DNA of 64,000 nt from Lepas anatifera (lineage: Eukaryota > Arthropoda > Thecostraca > Lepadidae), in assembly GCA_034440635.1 (NCBI GenBank), contig JAOTON010001596.1:1761501-1825500 (forward strand). The letters run 5' to 3'. This document shows positions 11,150 to 23,091 of the stretch, one piece after another. Each line of letters begins with the position of its first letter. Position 1 is the first letter of the stretch. Made by a program: the position numbers and the translations under genes. Below the pieces are notes generated by a model that worked only from the letters and a program-made list of their open reading frames with translations, made no database searches and had not been told where the DNA came from.

Positions 11150-11340
11150 TTAACTCTCGCCCCACCAGGGTCCGGTGCCACATTCGCCCCACCGGGGGCA
11201 TTGATGGCCGAAAATATGGAGGTTAACGCAAATCTGCCAGATGCATTGAAAAGCTCGTGTGAATTTGGTGTGATTTTACTCTATATATTTTTGCGCTCAG
11301 GTCAATGGTTTGACCTCCAGAGGTGAAGGCAGCAGGCCTC
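11150..11340 (+). mobile_element. Family G fragment, copy G2
   Basis: Begins TTAACTCTCGCCCCACCAGG, then TTCGCCCCACCGGGGGCA, and continues to gcgctcaggtcaatggtttg acctccag, matching the first about 190 bp of G1 (19716). It is truncated after that. Confidence 0.65.
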
Positions 11341-13670
11341 CACTATAAGTCTTTCAGTGCGTAGACACCATCATTTGGTGCATCAATTCTGGTATCGAAC
11401 ACAGCACGATGCAATGTTTGGGTTTCACAAAGGCATAAGCCTACACGCCGTTTATATGGTGAGTTGGAAATAAGTTCGACCCTAATGAACTCCGGCCTCG
11501 TGCGAAGCTTCGTATTTCAAGACTCGTGCGAAAGACTACGTTTGATCAGAAATCGAATCCCCCCACACATTCAACAAGTGGATCAGCACCGTGGGAAATG
11601 ATTATCCGCAATTCCCAGCTTGGTGCCTCGTGCCATTCTTTGCATATTTCCGCGTCAAAGAATCTTGAAGAGCTTTATGCAACGCCTTTTACGCACTTTC
11701 CTCCAAGCATTATGTCCTGTTCGTCGACTGAGGAGCAACTAGCTAGATTGACGGCCGCTGAAATGAGTGCTGCTTTTAATTGTCGGCCATACCTTGGCGT
11801 TCAACCTCTAATCCGCTTAAGATGTACTATAAGCAGATTTCATTGCGGACTGAAGGAAGACGTGTGAGAATTTTGTCTGACTGTCATTATGTAATACTCC
11901 GGCGTTGGTGGCAGCTGACCATGCCGTTAGCGAAACTAATGTTAGTAGCTGCACCGTCTACAGACGTTTACCCTGTATCTCCAGTGACAATTTTCGGCCA
12001 ACGAACAATCAGGAAAAATGCTGAAACAGTTTGCACTAAACACGCTCGAGCATCATAAAATCATTGCTGAGTCCAGACGGTTTCCGGGGGAGCGGGGGAC
12101 TGACTGGCTGAGGTGTGACGTATGAACTAGCGGGGACCAGGGAAGTATGCACGTCATTGGGCAGGGCACGCGAGATAAACGGACGAGGAAGCTTAGGTGA
12201 TACGCAGAAGCACAACTGCAGTAGGCGGCAAGAAAACGTTGCACTCAAATTCAATCGTAGATGGTGGTATCTTGCTATCTCCGACCCACCAGTCCCGCCA
12301 CTTGTTTTGCTCTCTACTTTTTCCGCCTTTCAGTTAGTTATTTTGGTTTGGGGGCGCGCCAACCGTAAGGCTATATAGTGACGATTATATTACTGCCTAA
12401 GTGCATGGCTAAAGGGGATGTTTGTGGCAGGTATTAGAAGGGGGTAAATCAGTGTCGCAGGCAGTGGGAGCTTGGGACACGATTTTTACATGCGCCGATC
12501 GTTCCTGCTGGGTCATACATAACAGTTCTGGCAAGTCTAGCATTGGTCCAATCGCGTCAGCGTCCTGGCCGATCACTTCATCCAACGTCATTGAAAAAAA
12601 AGTCGTAACCAGAGCCTAACAACAGCACATTGCGGCCAGAGAGAGGCTTAGGCAACGCCGGAAGATCGGTCTTGTTCCGGATTTTTAGAACGAGGGAGAG
12701 TTGGCCGATTTAGGGGCATGGTCCCTCTGCTCCCTCTGTTGCATCAGTCTTAATTATGGCCACGTTGTATATTTACGGAGCGTAGCTGGTGACAGCCGAT
12801 CCTTCCCTTATCCTTCCCCGACGGAAGCCATACATGCGAGACTCGACCTCCTCAGAATGCGCCTCCTATCGTCTTAGCTTTCTGATCACGATCTGATCTG
12901 AGGCACTGCGCGGCTCTGACCGTTCGTCAGCAATCTATGGAGTTCGCGTATCTGGCGGTCACGCGCCGGCGCTCGGCCGGGCCTGTCGCCCGCTGGACTG
13001 CCGGGCGTGCGAGATGGCCTGAACAAGTGATGTGTGCGTGAATATGACGCAGGGTATTCAGGAATTCGCCAGTTACTAGTTTGGATATCTGATAAAAACT
13101 GGACTTGTTTCTATACGAGGCACATTATGATAACACCATGCAGAGGCGGACGCAAGAGCGCCGTTTGGGGTGGGGAGGGCAACTCGGGATAAATCGTAAA
13201 AAAACTTTTAAAATAGTATCGGCCAAAATTTCGCTACTTCTGGGGAGCATAGCCTCTTGCCCCCCTCGCCGCCTCCGCGTCCACCAGTGGCACCACGGTC
13301 GTGGTTGTGAGCTTTTGCTCGCTGTACTCCAGTTTTGGGAATTTGACTCATGCCATGAAGTTGTCTGTGCTTTTGTGGTTTCTTGAGCTTATGATATCCG
13401 CCGAAAATCACCCATCGAGGAGAAAACATCCATAAAACAGTCGGTCCTCTCACGATAAGATTAAGTTTAGAAGTCGCAGAATGTGCATTTCTGCAATTCC
13501 GCTACAAAGGCTCTGAATACGCAGTTTGCTAATACTTCGAACGCACTTGCACGCAACATACCTACATATTAGCAAGCTTACGCTAACCTCACACCGAACA
13601 GCTCGGAATTTAAAAATGGGTTATTGCTTCATTAATGGCAGCTGATATGCACCCAGTTCGGGATGATCTG
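11341..13670. other. spacer with a short GC-rich patch
   Basis: No convincing gene. A GC-rich patch at about 12950-13020 (cgccggcgctcggccgggcc) is isolated. A short MITE-like pair of ends (AGGCGGACGCAAGAG near 13142 and TTGCCCCCCTCGCCGCC near 13257) may be a diverged family E copy. Confidence 0.35.
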
Positions 13671-14375
13671 TTAACAGGGTACCACCTGGGCTCTTCGCAC
13701 CAATCACAGCCTGGGGGTCCAATCGGACCCCTCCGATCTCGGGAACCGGTGGGCCAAAGGCATGGATGTATTCGCCTTGGCCTAAGGATTCAAATAATAT
13801 GCAAAATGACCTTAAGTCACACCGTGGCCTTGATGGGGAACCGGAGGGCCAAAGTCATCAAATAAATGACCCTCCGTCAAATAATGACCCTTTATGGTCA
13901 TGTTTCGCATCATTCGAATCCTTCGGACATGCTCGTCACTATAATAGTAAATTTATTGATGTATCTAATCTTGTTCAAAAGTTAAAGACACAAACAATTC
14001 CGAAAACCGTCACATTTGGTGACTGTTGGTGACCTTATTATTGATCTGATCTCAAAACGGATGCTTGCTTGCAATTTTTGTCTTTCAAGAGCTTTGGAAT
14101 GATGTTAAGAAACTTGATCTAGCTCTTCTAAAAACCGAGTTACGCCCTGGTTTTGCCAGCCCCAACTTAGAGGACAATAATCGCCTTACAATGGTTTGGA
14201 AATGACGTCATAACTCGTTAACCTGACCAGACCTGATGCCAATTTATGGTCAAAAGTTGTTCAATTGATCACCCTGGAGATGTGAAAAGTAATGCGTCTC
14301 TCATCTTAATAAGCTCGGAATCATTTGCGCAAAACCGAGGCCATCTGATCGGACTTCCAGGCGGTGGAGGGTTAA
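13671..14375 (+). mobile_element. Family F TTAA-flanked element, copy F1
   Basis: About 705 bp from TTAACAGGGTACCACCTGGG to CCAGGCGGTGGAGGGTTAA, with imperfect inverted ends. It shares interior sequence (gacgtcataactcgttaacc; tctgatcgga near the end) with 52250-53111. Confidence 0.65.
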
Positions 14376-14654
14376 GCACTATTACTGCTATCGCTGTTAC
14401 GCTTTATGCGCTGGCCCTATAGCTGTCTGGTGCTTTGGCTTTGTTCTGCGTTGGAGCGCCTTGAGAGGAGGGGTCAAAAGAGAGGAAAGAAAGGGGTCTG
14501 AGAACAAGAGCTGGTGAGCGTCTCCACCTTTGACAAGGACATTGTAGCCTTGGGGCCGATTGTCAGAAGCTGACGAAATATGCCTATTAACACTTTCAAA
14601 AACTGATTGAATAAAATATATGAAGATGATCGCCCTGGGTTTAGACACTACGGA

Positions 14655-14658
<4 letters not shown>

Positions 14659-14696
<38 letters not shown>
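14659..14696. repeat. (TA)n microsatellite
   Basis: Uninterrupted TA dinucleotides, about 19 units. Confidence 0.95.
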
Positions 14697-14698
<2 letters not shown>

Positions 14699-14817
14699 AT
14701 GTTGCATCTGCTGCTGACAAATTTCAGCATACAAGAGCGACCAAGCACCGTTCAAGAAGATGTTTCAGGATTTAACAACCTCTAACAACAACGTGAGCAA
14801 GATATTTCAAGATCCAC

Positions 14818-14849
14818 TCAACTCCACCCTTCCAGCAGGGTGGAGTTGA
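14818..14849. repeat. perfect hairpin, 13-bp arms
   Basis: TCAACTCCACCCT, 6-nt loop TCCAGC, AGGGTGGAGTTGA. It sits about 20 bp left of element E1. Confidence 0.8.
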
Positions 14850-14871
14850 TGACGCCGTACAACCCTGACAG

Positions 14872-15025
14872 CATAGGCGGATCCAGGATTTTCGCTGGGG
14901 GACTATCCGGACCAGGGGCGTCGCTACTCGCATCCTGGGCGAGGGGGGTTCGGAAGCGGCATTTCAGGGGACGCCGTGACCGTTTCGGGGGCGCCGAGGA
15001 AAATTTCCCCCTGGATCCGCCTATG
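14872..15025. mobile_element. Family E small MITE, copy E1
   Basis: 154 bp with terminal inverted repeats CATAGGCGGATCCAG and CTGGATCCGCCTATG around a GC-rich centre. The second copy (62271-62547) has the same ends. Confidence 0.75.
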
Positions 15026-15227
15026 ACTGTCGGAAGGTGCGACATTAAAGGGAGATACGCGAAAAAATTGTGGTTTCTTGCTATTTGAAGATCCTGATAA
15101 CGAAACTGTCAATTATTTTTGTATCTTCGGAAAAATTTTGGGAGGCCACTCACTTATTATCGAAATAGGTTAACAGTTCGGATAAAATGCTGAAGCCTTC
15201 ACCTATCACTTACTTTTCGAAAACTAT

Positions 15228-16248
15228 TTAACACGCGCCCCGCTGGGGTCCCTCGCATGACGCGCCCCGCTGGGGGTGGGCGTTTTTCGCCCCCCTCCGT
15301 ATCTCGGTTCCCCACGAAAGCTAAAGGAAAATTACGGGCGGCGTTCGAAAGCTCTTGACAAGACAAAGAGATTTTATGTGAATATTTTTTATGTCAGGTC
15401 AATATTGAGGTCATCATAGGTCAAAGAAGGTTCCATAGGCTTACAACAGAGCAGTGTACGTTTTCCTCTCTAGATCTGCCCACAGGGGAGTTTGAGTAAA
15501 TATTTATGCATCATTGGATTCCTCTCATCGCGGCGAATCGAATGATTTATACTATGACCTTGCTAGGTCAAATAGTCAAAATGACCTGACCTCGACCTAG
15601 GTCAGGGTCACAGAGTGACCTGGTATGGTCATATCGCATATCAATCGACTCCCCGTGACAATATAAACACAATGCAAGCAAAATTGGAGCTTTATCTCAA
15701 TTCAGTGATAAGTTATTGGCAAAACAATCACTCTGCTCCCGTGACTTGATATGACCTTTGAGAGGTCAGATGTTCAAAAACTCAACTTTATGGTCAAGAT
15801 CGTGGTAAGAACAGACAGTTTGAAGATTTTCAGCCTTATCTATCCAGTATTTCCTGAAAACAAGTCCATTCTATTTTTCACCATAGACTTAAAATGGGGA
15901 GACCAAAAAATTGACCCCACCTTAGGTCACCAATATCGAAATTCCGAGATAGCAGATTTTTAGACCCTAATGACCTTATCCTATTGTGGAAGTTTCAAAC
16001 TGATCGGTTAACTAATGTTCCCTGGGCGCTGCTTCAAAATCGTAATTTTAGGTTTTGAGGTCGGGTCACTTGACCCTAAATAGCTCCTTGACCTGACATT
16101 ACCTTAACTCAAAAATTTGGTCAGATGTGTAAAATTGATCAAGGATAAGGTACCGTAAGTTTCGTTGTTCTGCGTCTCTTCGTTTTTGAGCTATCTGGGA
16201 AAAACTAGGAGGGGGCGAATTTCGCCCTCCAGCGGGGCGCGTGTTAAA
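15228..16248 (-). mobile_element. Family A element, copy A3 (inverted)
   Basis: TTAACACGCGCCCCGCTGG at the left and CAGCGGGGCGCGTGTTAA at the right, TTAA at both ends, about 1.02 kb. Its left end corresponds to the right end of A1. The left terminus carries a duplicated CGCGCCCCGCTGGGG block. Dense AGGTCA/TGACCT words lie in the middle. Confidence 0.85.
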
Positions 16249-16257
16249 GTGAAAAGT

Positions 16258-18813
16258 AGGGGAGAGTGGGGTAAGATGCCCAGGGTTTAGGGAAATCTGG
16301 ATTATAGAATAACCGCGGTACCAACAGCGCTGATTTAGATGCCAAGTCGTAGTATGATCATTTATCTTCCTTATAGAGTCGATGAAATTGCTGATAATTA
16401 TCATATGTTCTAACTATTATGATTTTACTAGAGGCTTACAAAGGGGCGTCTTACCCCATGGGGTGGGTAAGACGCCCCTGGGGCTTGTTAAGATGCCCCA
16501 CCCCTGGGCATCTTACCCCATTTTGGTATATCGTTGATGAAGTAGCTTTTTTGTAGTTCTTAGCTTCATTGGTAATCATTTAAGTATTATTCAGAAGTCA
16601 GAATGTATTTAGAAGCATCCACACACATTGATAAAACGTGTACCTAGGTGGTTTTTCATGTTTGCACGTCAAATGATAAAACAAAGTTACGTAAGACTAA
16701 CGATAAAAACCAAGGATAAAAGCATACCATAAAAGTAATATAAAATCACACACATTCACAAACAACGAAGTACAAAACGAAGTAGGTAAACTGGTACGAG
16801 GTTTCTGAGAACCTCCCCTAAATCGCCTACCTTGTCTTTTCTGTGTTCTCTTTGTTTCAAGTCCCCATTTTATAAGAAATATGGGCCAGATGTTGTTAAG
16901 TACAAAACCATTCACTTCAGAGAGCAAAAATGGCTTGTGGTGACTCGAAGCTTCCTCCCACTATCTGTTACAGGCTCCCAGTCTATCATTTATGGCGCAC
17001 AGCCACCTTAGCATTCTCGTCAAGGCACGCAGGCCCAGCCTTCCCAGGCAGTACACTCGATCTATTCTTTGCACGAGAGAACAAAACTCACTCCGCAGAT
17101 GAGGTATCTGGTATCGTCATGCCCACTGTCTTTATTTCCTTATACCGCTTTTGCCTGCCTCGTCCACGTCTTTTTAGATACATTTGCTTTTGCAACCCCT
17201 TTAACTAGTCTATCTTCCAGAGCCTTTTTATATGCATGTTGTTGCAAGTTCGGCTTTTGGAATCGGAGTCTCGCTTAAGTCATCAATGGTCTTGTCGCGG
17301 AGACCCTAGCCCTACCATTGGAGCGAGCAACTCCTGTAATGAAGATTTGATTTAAGTCAAAGTTAAACATCCCACAAACCACAGGGACGGCCGCCCCGCT
17401 CAGGTCACCCTCTCACCAGTCAGTTGCCAGCCGACCTACGTCGGGTTAACTATTGAGCGCCGGAGCGTCTCAGGGGAACCGATCCCAAGCTTGGACATGC
17501 ACTGCCACTGCACGTTCCTGAGCAGCGGGCCGGAGCCCAAAGCTCTACCAACTGGGCTACCGGGATGGAAAATGAAGGGACGACATAAGAGATCAGGTTC
17601 GGAGCTTTGCAGGATTAACCATGTGGAATATTTCAGGTCTAGCTCATTCATAGGCGAATCCAGGGTAAACAGTTCAGCCATAGCCCCTTCCTAAATGGTC
17701 AAAATTGACCGATTTTGGCCAATTTTGGTTTAAATATGTTTTACGGTTTTTTCATTTTAATTTAATTGTTTTCCGCCTCTACCACACCGGTTTGATCTGA
17801 ACCCGCCATGAGGTTATCTCCGATTGAGGCATCAGGCCAGGTCCGATGAAGTCCCAAACAATTGTCTCAAGGTTTTTAATGATTGAGCTGGGATTCGCTT
17901 TATCGAATGAAAGCACCAACCACAAAATTTTGCTGTTATGGGATTCTTTGCGTTAGTAGCCTGGGTTCAGGTGCGAGGCCTTCAATTGGAAAGGTTAGTC
18001 ACAAAGCGACAGATTGAAGTGTGATCTTATTTAACACGTACGGTCACGCGCGTCGAAAGCATAGGACAGGAACGGGAGGACGGATCCCCTAACTCACCAA
18101 TCTGTGAGGACGTCACCCGACATGTTTTGGGAATCGACCTAGGTTTTTATTGTTTCTCTATTACCTACCTGCTTTGACCTACGTAAATTTGTTCATGAGC
18201 TTCATGGGCATTAGCTTTTTCAAAGACGTTCAATTTCAAGTTCACGTCCCCCACCATCACCAGTCCAGGGTCCGTAGCCCCCCAGTAACAATTCCGTGGG
18301 TAAGGTTTGGACTAACCCCAAGTTTAACACACAGTTGTTTACTCTAAGAAATAGCGTCATTTTGCTCTGTGTAAAGACGCCCCCTTTCCACCGGGAAAGT
18401 TGCCCATGGGGCATCTTACCCCATTCGTTGAGGGGGCATCTTTCCCATAAGTACTTAAACTAGATAAAACCTAAAGGGCAAAAATCATACAATTAATACA
18501 CTCAAGGGAAATGCTCAGTTAATGAGTTGAATGTGCCATCATTCGTAATGCGAAATCAAACAAAGCACGCATCCAATACTCTTCTAGATATCTGCAACCT
18601 ATGTGGGCATTTTTTTCTTAGAAAAGCATCGAAATAAAGACTTACCCACCAGCTTGAAGCAAATCACAGGAGGGAACTGAATTTTTGCGCAAGAAACAAT
18701 CGAAGTCTCTGCTTTCGACCAAGAACAATATCATTTACCAGTGGTGGCCCGAATTACCAAAAGAGGGGATGGGGCGTCTTACCCAATGGGGCATCTTACC
18801 CCACTCTCCCCTA
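16258..18813. mobile_element. 2.6-kb non-autonomous DNA element with about 25-bp TIRs and TA at both ends
   Basis: The left end starts TAGGGGAGAGTGGGG (possibly one G shorter) and continues GTAAGATGCCC; the right end is its inverse, GGGCATCTTACCCC then ACTCTCCCCTA at 18813. Further inverted copies of the GGGGTAAGATGCCCC word lie inside near each end (about 16445-16530 and 18370-18450). The TA at each extremity suggests a TA target. No transposase frame was seen. It carries the SINE at 17360-17568. Confidence 0.75.
17360..17568 (-). mobile_element. tRNA-derived SINE, copy 2
   Basis: The minus strand begins CCCGGTAGCCCAGTTGGTAG, a good A box (TAGCCCAGTTGG). The tail contains GGGGCGGCCGTCCCTGTGG then GTGGGATGTTTAAC. 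It is nested inside the TA-flanked element. Confidence 0.7.
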
Positions 18814-19715
18814 ATGTTTTTTTGTAAGAAAAAATGTTTGTTATCCTTTATTTGTATTTGAATCAATTTTACAAAGCCTTTAAAAATTACCAAATGAATT
18901 AGTTTGCCCTAAAAACGGAAAAATCATAATTACTCAAGTCTTGAGCCGTTTCGTACCTCGGGTCTTGAGTTGTTTCTGCTTCATCCCCAGAATGAAAAAA
19001 AACTTTTGCGTCAGATAGGTCACGTGACCCCGGTATGAGAATTCCCGGGCTTTTGATTGGTTAATTGTGATTTCTTTTAAGCCCTATATTTCTGTTTTAA
19101 AAGAGTTTTGTAATGTTTTTTCTCAAGTAATTTTTTTCTGTGGTAGTCCAAAGTTAAACATCACTGTTTAGGATAGATATGACCTAATTCTTAGAGAAAT
19201 TGATAGCCTCAACCGGGATTACGTCATTTAAATCGATAAGAGGTGTACCAGTAAAGTCGTCTAGATATCTTGACTTTGAGAACAATTTTAAGGTATTTGT
19301 AGGCCGAATTCGCAAAAATGAGAATAGGACTTCTGAAACAACTTTTTGTGACCCTTTGATCTAGCTAATAAAAATGTTCGCGTATCTCCTTTTAAACCCT
19401 GGTGCTTACCAACATCTGTAAGTTCCGACGCGTCTCCTGCTAGTTAACGCTGTTCGCTCCCTTACGGCCCTACAAGGGAGGAAAGAGGTCAATGGTGAAA
19501 AAGAGCTTTGCTCGTCCTTCATTCTGGTTTATGTATTCAGCCTCGATATTAGTACCATTACATTATTTCGATGACCACCGTATCAGTATGCAGGTTTGTG
19601 TAGCGTTAGTTGCACTCTGCACATGTAAATATGCGCATTATTTAATGTCAGTATGAGAGTAAAAAGGTACATAATTTCCCCCATTTTTGGGTCAATATGC
19701 GTTTTCACTGAGTGT
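18814..19715. other. spacer, nothing recognised
   Basis: AT-rich, no gene or repeat recognised. Confidence 0.5.
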
Positions 19716-20715
19716 GTTAGACCGCGCCCCACCGGGGGTCCGGCGCTACCTTCGCCCCACCGGGGGCGATCGATGCCCTTGTATGGGGGTTAGTGCAAAT
19801 CTGCAAAGTGCATTAGGAAGCTCGTATGAATTCAGTAAGAAATTGCTTCACATTTTTAAGCGCTCAGGTCAATGGTTTGACCTCCAGGAGTCAAGTTAGG
19901 TCACGATGGGCTATTTCCACTAGCATATGCAATGCTTAAGCCAACTGGGCATAGCTCTCATGTCGTTAAAGCTATTGCAATCTGGTAATAAAGATTTGAT
20001 AGGAAAATGACCTTTTCCGCTATGTGAAACATAATGACCTCCCGCCAGTCACGTTTGACAGGTTGACAGGTCACTTTTGACCTCCAGGGGGCACCTCGTG
20101 ACCTAATACGACCTGAGATCACGAAAGGTCAGAAATTGACCGTGACGTATATCACATGAAAGCCAGTGATAAGACATACACAATGACGTTTATTTCAGAG
20201 CTCTAGCTTGATTAGGTAAAAAAATTATTGTCAGAATACTATGTTTGACCCCTGGTGACCTGTGATAACCTCAGATAGATCAAAGGGAAAATATCGCCCC
20301 GGGATCCATGAAAGGGTTTCTCTGAGCAATCTGAGCATTTTCAATCTGTTTGTGTGACATTTATATCACACGACAGCTTTTCCCCATGCTTTTTCAACGG
20401 GAGAGGTCCCCTCGTGACCTGACCTTAGGTCGCGAAATCGAAAAATCCCGGATATCGCCGGATATGCAGTGTAGGAAGTTTCAAATTGATCGGCTTATAA
20501 ATGTGGCTATGGTAGAGCTCAAGAGTTGAAGTGAGGTGACCTTGGTTGACCTTGCCTGGTGACCTGACCTTGTGTGACCCGGGGTAAAAATTTCAGGGAT
20601 GGTAGAAAAATGATGGGGTGAGAGATAGAGCTCTCAACCGCGGTGCTGCTCCTCGTCTTTTTCTGCTATCTTGAAAAAAATAGAGGGCCATCAATGCCCC
20701 CGGTAGGGTGAGGGT
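19716..20715 (+). mobile_element. Family G element, copy G1
   Basis: About 1 kb. The left end is TTAGACCGCGCCCCACCGGG with a repeated CGCCCCACCGGGGGCGATC. The right end is ATCAATGCCCCCGGTAGGGTG. Interior AGGTCA/TGACCT words are abundant (e.g. 20390-20580). The flanking TTAA appears decayed. Confidence 0.65.
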
Positions 20716-21862
20716 CAATACAGGTAGTCGAAAACTATTTTTAATAATGCCTAATACACATAAATTACTACAGTAATTGTGGAAGTGTTCGATACTTATC
20801 AAACGCCGCAGCCTGTACCAAGTTCAAAGGTGTAAGTAATGAGTCGCTTGAATCAACCACAGCTGTCAAATCACGGCCTCGTTAAGAGTGATCGCCTGTG
20901 CCCAAGTGAGATGTAATTACCCATAGAGAGGGGGTGACCTTCGAGCACCTCATCAAAGGCCAGTCAGCCTCATGTAGTTTTAAGGTATGCGTTGTAAGCC
21001 AACACCACAAAATATGAAGACTTGCAGAGGAGATGATCTGATCCCTAGCAACGAGAGGGTTATCAGATTCCCGAACCAAAGCGACACCAAACCAATCAAT
21101 CAAGATTCCGAACATGATCCAATCTTGCTTACATCTGATCGATGTGCTTACCTGCTGTATTCACTTTCCCGAGCGAGCCATCGACCTTTGAAGGTGTGCC
21201 AGATTCGATCCTCCGTTGTCCGTTGTACTTTGTGAAAGACGTGACACCAGTGACGAGGGAGAGACGGTTGGGGTTTTGCGAGGGTAGGTGTGCCAGGGAT
21301 CTATAGAACAAGGGTTTGCGCGGCGGGCACGTGGAGTGGGTAATTTTTTCCAGGAAAAGTAATTCCCCTGTCTGTCTGGATCAGGAGGTTACGGTGATAA
21401 AATCCTCACAAACAATTTCTCCAAACTATCCCATCGCTCTTTAGTTGTTGCGCACGACATTAGACCTCATTAGGCGTTAGGTACACAGCTGCACTAAGCG
21501 CATGGATGGGTTAAGGGTGTCAGGGGAATATCATAAGCGTCTCCAGCGGCAAAAAATGAGGGGGCCAGCCAATCTTGAACCTGCTGCTGACAAGAAACTC
21601 TCCGTCCTAGAACCAAAAACCCATCAGATTTGGGCCCATTGGAGTCTGTCGCACAGGCTGCTTACAAAAAATCCGATTCCTTCCCCATTAGGCTGAAATT
21701 GAGAAATTTTAGGATGCAATTGGGGCCCACGTTAGAGTAATACGGTCAGAGCTCCCTCCAGCGGCCAAGTTTTTGCCACTTTGAATCAAGTGTCTTAAAA
21801 AATGCAAATTTTCCACAATCTCAGTTATTTTGTCCCTTTTGCAACGATTGGACTTGGCCTTT
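20716..21862. other. spacer, nothing recognised
   Basis: No gene or repeat recognised; only short chance ORFs. Confidence 0.5.
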
Positions 21863-22036
21863 CCTTGACTATAATGGTTGGTTTTAATCCACCCTTGACT
21901 GTTATGGTTTGTTTGAATCCACCCTTAATTGTAATGGGTGGTTTGGATCCACCCTTGACTGTCAGAACCCGATGATGAACGTAATGGGTTGCTTGGATCA
22001 TCCATTGACTCTACGACTGGTTTGGATCGACCCTTC
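21863..22036. repeat. degenerate 30-bp minisatellite
   Basis: About five to six units built on GTTTGGATCCACCCTTGAC with a 30-bp period (starts near 21863, 21892, 21922, 21952). One unit is disrupted around 21962-21980. Confidence 0.75.
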
Positions 22037-22242
22037 GCTAAATGAACTAAATAGGTAGAAATTGGGAAGAATACAGTAACCTGATTTTGTGAAATTACCT
22101 AAATTTTCAATAGGTGAGTACTTATGCATGTCTGGAAGAAATGTTATTTATAAATCCGGAAACCGGAATCCCAGAAAATTTACCGATGAGTCAAACAAGA
22201 AAAAACATGGAACACATCAGAAGCGGTTAGATATGGGGAGTG

Positions 22243-23091
22243 TTAACACGCGCATTGACGGGGGTCTGAGCCACCTTCGCATTGACGGGGGGCGGGTACC
22301 CGCCCCCCTAAGATCTCGAGAACCACGGTAGGTAGCAAAAAACGGTAAGCGGCGTTGGGCTGCCCATCCACTTCTCCATCGAAAATATTTGAACTATTTT
22401 TTGTCAGGTCACATTTAAGGTCACGAGAGGTCAAAACATGCCCGTCATAGGGATAACATGTAAAATTCAGTTTTTCGGGCATTACATCTGAACAAGTAAA
22501 GATAGAGCAAAACGACTTAAACTATATGAATCCTCTTAGCAAGCCGAATCGAATGATATATAATTTGACCTTGCTAGGTCAAATCAAGGATTTGACCTGA
22601 CCTGAGGTCAGGTCAGGGTCAAATTATATAAAATGCATATAATTAGAACTGCAAAGCCCAGGCGAGTCTAATGCAGCTAAAATAAATGCTCTATCACCAT
22701 CCGTTACTGAGTTATTCCGTAAAAAACATTTTTCCCATGTATTTCCAATGGAGATGTCATGCCTCGTACCTGACCTTAGGTCATCGATATCAAAAATACC
22801 GGAACATATGTTAGAGAACTTGGTGGGGCCATTATGTGATATGAGTTTCAATCGGATAAGTTCACTCTGCTCCAACTTATGCTATCTTAAACTTTTTTTG
22901 AGGTCGGGTCACTTGACCTGTACTGGTGACCTGACCTGAGATGACCTAACCTTAAAATTTTCACAGAAGTTGTGAAAATGATGAGCGAAAAGGTATACCA
23001 AGTACGGCGGCGCTACGCGCCGCCGTTTTTCTACTATCTGCGAAAAACCAGAGGGGGGCGGGTACCCGCCCCCCGTCAATGCGCGTGTTAA
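22243..23091 (+). mobile_element. Family C TTAA-flanked element, copy C1
   Basis: 849 bp from TTAACACGCGCATTGACGGG to CCGTCAATGCGCGTGTTAA. It contains the palindrome GGGCGGGTACCCGCCC near both ends, a central TGACCTGACCTGAGGTCA palindromic core, and a subterminal hairpin ACGGCGGCGC-TAC-GCGCCGCCGT followed by T5. Nearly the same as C2 in inverse orientation. Confidence 0.9.

Noticed and set aside
22243..22482. About 80-codon ORF inside C1 (and its C2 counterpart)
   Set aside because: The frame is not preserved between the two near-identical copies (the middle differs by frame), so it is not under coding constraint.
23000..23035. Bacterial rho-independent terminator
   Set aside because: Hairpin plus T-run looks like one, but it lies in a eukaryotic transposon and recurs as part of B/C element ends.
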